Positions 63,306 through 64,000 of a stretch of DNA of 64,000 nucleotides are shown one piece after another (positions within the stretch are counted from its first letter, which is position 1; every line of letters begins with the position of its first letter). The notes beneath the pieces are model-generated. The model did not search any database. It was not told the origin of the DNA and was given only the letters and a program-made list of their open reading frames with translations. This stretch comes from Duganella lactea (GTDB taxonomy: Bacteria; Pseudomonadota; Gammaproteobacteria; Burkholderiales; Burkholderiaceae_D): positions 186,001-250,000 of the forward strand of contig NZ_WWCP01000002.1 in assembly GCF_009857505.1 (NCBI RefSeq), given 5' to 3'. The position numbers and the translations under genes are program-made.

Positions 63306-63734
63306 CATGAACATGCGCGCGCATCGTCTGGGCAGCGAAGCGGCGCTGGCGGCGATGGGCCGGCCCGCGCGGCGTGGCCACATCCGTGTCAATGCCGGCG
63401 CCACGGCGAGCACCAGCAGCATCGTCAACCACATGGCGATCACCATCGCCGCCATGAACTGCCGGTAAATTTCCCCGACCGCGCTGGAGGCCAGCGCGAT
63501 CATCGGGATGAACATGGCGCTCAAGACGAGCATGGTGGCACAGGTGGTTCGGCTGAAATCCCTCATGGCGGACGCCAGCGCTTGCTCGGAACCAGCATGC
63601 TGCGCGGCGTCCATGGCAACGCCCCCATCATCAGATCGTACTGCAACAGTTTGCTGAACGACTTGCGGCTGCGAGGCCCGCGCACTTGTGATGGCCGCTA
63701 TAGCACCCAGCGCCATACAGATCATTGATTTCAC
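63243..63734 (-). CDS. Small membrane protein derived from an RND efflux pump segment
   Basis: A 163-residue frame starting at GTG 63734, seven bases after GGAGG and overlapping the MFS stop (GTGA). Residues 1-20 look like a signal peptide (ICMALGAIAAITSARA). Residues about 52-120 resemble an RND inner-membrane pump around helices 5-6 (ASAMRDFSRTT, LVLSAMFIPMIALASSAVGE, IYRQFMAAMVIAMWLTMLLV, PALTRMW). One further hydrophobic helix ends the protein. Everything else of an RND pump is absent. It may be a decayed fragment that still has translation signals, or a small accessory protein of the MFS exporter. Confidence 0.55.
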   Translation of the reverse strand: MKSMICMALGAIAAITSARASQPQVVQQTVAVRSDDGGVAMDAAQHAGSEQALASAMRDFSRTTCATMLVLSAMFIPMIALASSAVGEIYRQFMAAMVIAMWLTMLLVLAVAPALTRMWPRRAGRPIAASAASLPRRCARMFMLCAGFVAALVWALPSDSLVG

Positions 63735-64000
63735 GATATTGCCTCCAGTTGCTTGGGTTTCACTTTGCGACGCGGAAGTACGATAAAAATCCACGACACT
63801 ATCAGCGCCAGAGTAAGCAGCAGGCCAGCGGCGTCCATGACCGCTGAAATCCGATGGGCCAGCACCTGGCTGTCATGAGCGCCGATAGGTGCTGCGCCGG
63901 CAAAGACCAGCACCAGCAAGCCGAGTCCCAATGCTCCGCCAAGCTGATGGGCAACGTTAACCAAGCCCGAGGCAGCCCCGGCGTCATCGCGAGCGACTCC
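63731..64000 (-). CDS. DHA2-type MFS drug exporter, C-terminal part
   Basis: The last 89 residues of a 14-helix MFS exporter; the gene runs off the window. DDAGAASGLVNVAHQLGGAL is the DHA2 (EmrB/QacA-like) motif before the final helices; a terminal hydrophobic helix (LLLTLALIVSWIFIVLP) and a basic tail follow. The stop overlaps the GTG start of the RND-like small gene, with GGAGG inside its last codons. Confidence 0.85.
   Translation of the reverse strand, partial: GVARDDAGAASGLVNVAHQLGGALGLGLLVLVFAGAAPIGAHDSQVLAHRISAVMDAAGLLLTLALIVSWIFIVLPRRKVKPKQLEAIS

Overview
The window is a GC-rich (about 65 %) stretch of bacterial chromosome, densely coding on both strands. AcnB, Mqo, class III ADH, several TonB-dependent receptors, a DUF4351-type gene remnant and many ATGA-coupled operons suggest a betaproteobacterium of the Burkholderiales, probably an Oxalobacteraceae member (Massilia/Duganella-like). 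That assignment is inference from gene content. I saw no rRNA, tRNA, CRISPR array or complete insertion sequence.

Layout. 1-5 kb: the end of an EAL protein, a PKHD-type hydroxylase, glutathione-dependent formaldehyde dehydrogenase (adhC) divergent from a GlxA-type regulator, an HD-GYP response regulator, and a TetR regulator. 5-11.8 kb: a tightly coupled eight-gene operon (FAD oxidoreductase, DUF1365, Cfa-like methyltransferase, chalcone-isomerase-like protein, MFS, DUF3833 lipoprotein, SDR, NTF2-like) that probably modifies membrane fatty acids; it diverges from the TetR gene across a palindrome. 11.9-14.1 kb: an arsenic operon (arsR, arsC, arsH, an ArsN1-like acetyltransferase) with no efflux pump. 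14.2-22.6 kb: a KgtP-type permease, a TonB receptor, a decayed DUF4351 gene, a secreted UPF0303 protein, lldD and acnB. 22.9-28.7 kb: an ECF sigma / FecR / giant TonB-receptor module. 28.9-30.7 kb: a PL11 rhamnogalacturonan lyase.

30.7-41.4 kb, minus strand, is the most informative locus: an ABC transporter, two DUF1989 proteins, a 'urea carboxylase', a TorF-type porin and allophanate hydrolase. The leader contains a guanidine-I (ykkC) riboswitch with a terminator. Upstream lie a canonical sigma-54 -24/-12 promoter and two NtrC-like enhancer sites. I read this as a guanidine-to-ammonia operon under double control by nitrogen status and substrate. It sits between two rhamnogalacturonan genes (PL11 lyase and a CE12-type acetylesterase), as if inserted into a pectin-degradation locus.

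42.8-53.7 kb: a fused O-antigen-ligase/GT9 protein, a CitA-type citrate symporter with an orphan periplasmic binding protein and a LysR regulator, a malate:quinone oxidoreductase with a Tat-like N-terminus, and proVWX for glycine betaine uptake behind a long, hairpin-rich leader. 54.2-61.8 kb: plant-polysaccharide genes (GH43, GH27 with a C-terminal NPCBM-like domain, GH43, TonB receptor) with LacI-type palindromes upstream of and inside the receptor gene. 62.3-64 kb: a VirK/YbjX (DUF535) protein, a small membrane protein built around an RND-pump fragment, and the C-terminus of a DHA2-type MFS exporter.

Overall the organism appears to be a plant- or soil-associated heterotroph that takes up hemicellulose/pectin fragments through TonB receptors, uses organic acids (lactate, malate, citrate, 2-oxoglutarate), and scavenges nitrogen from guanidine.
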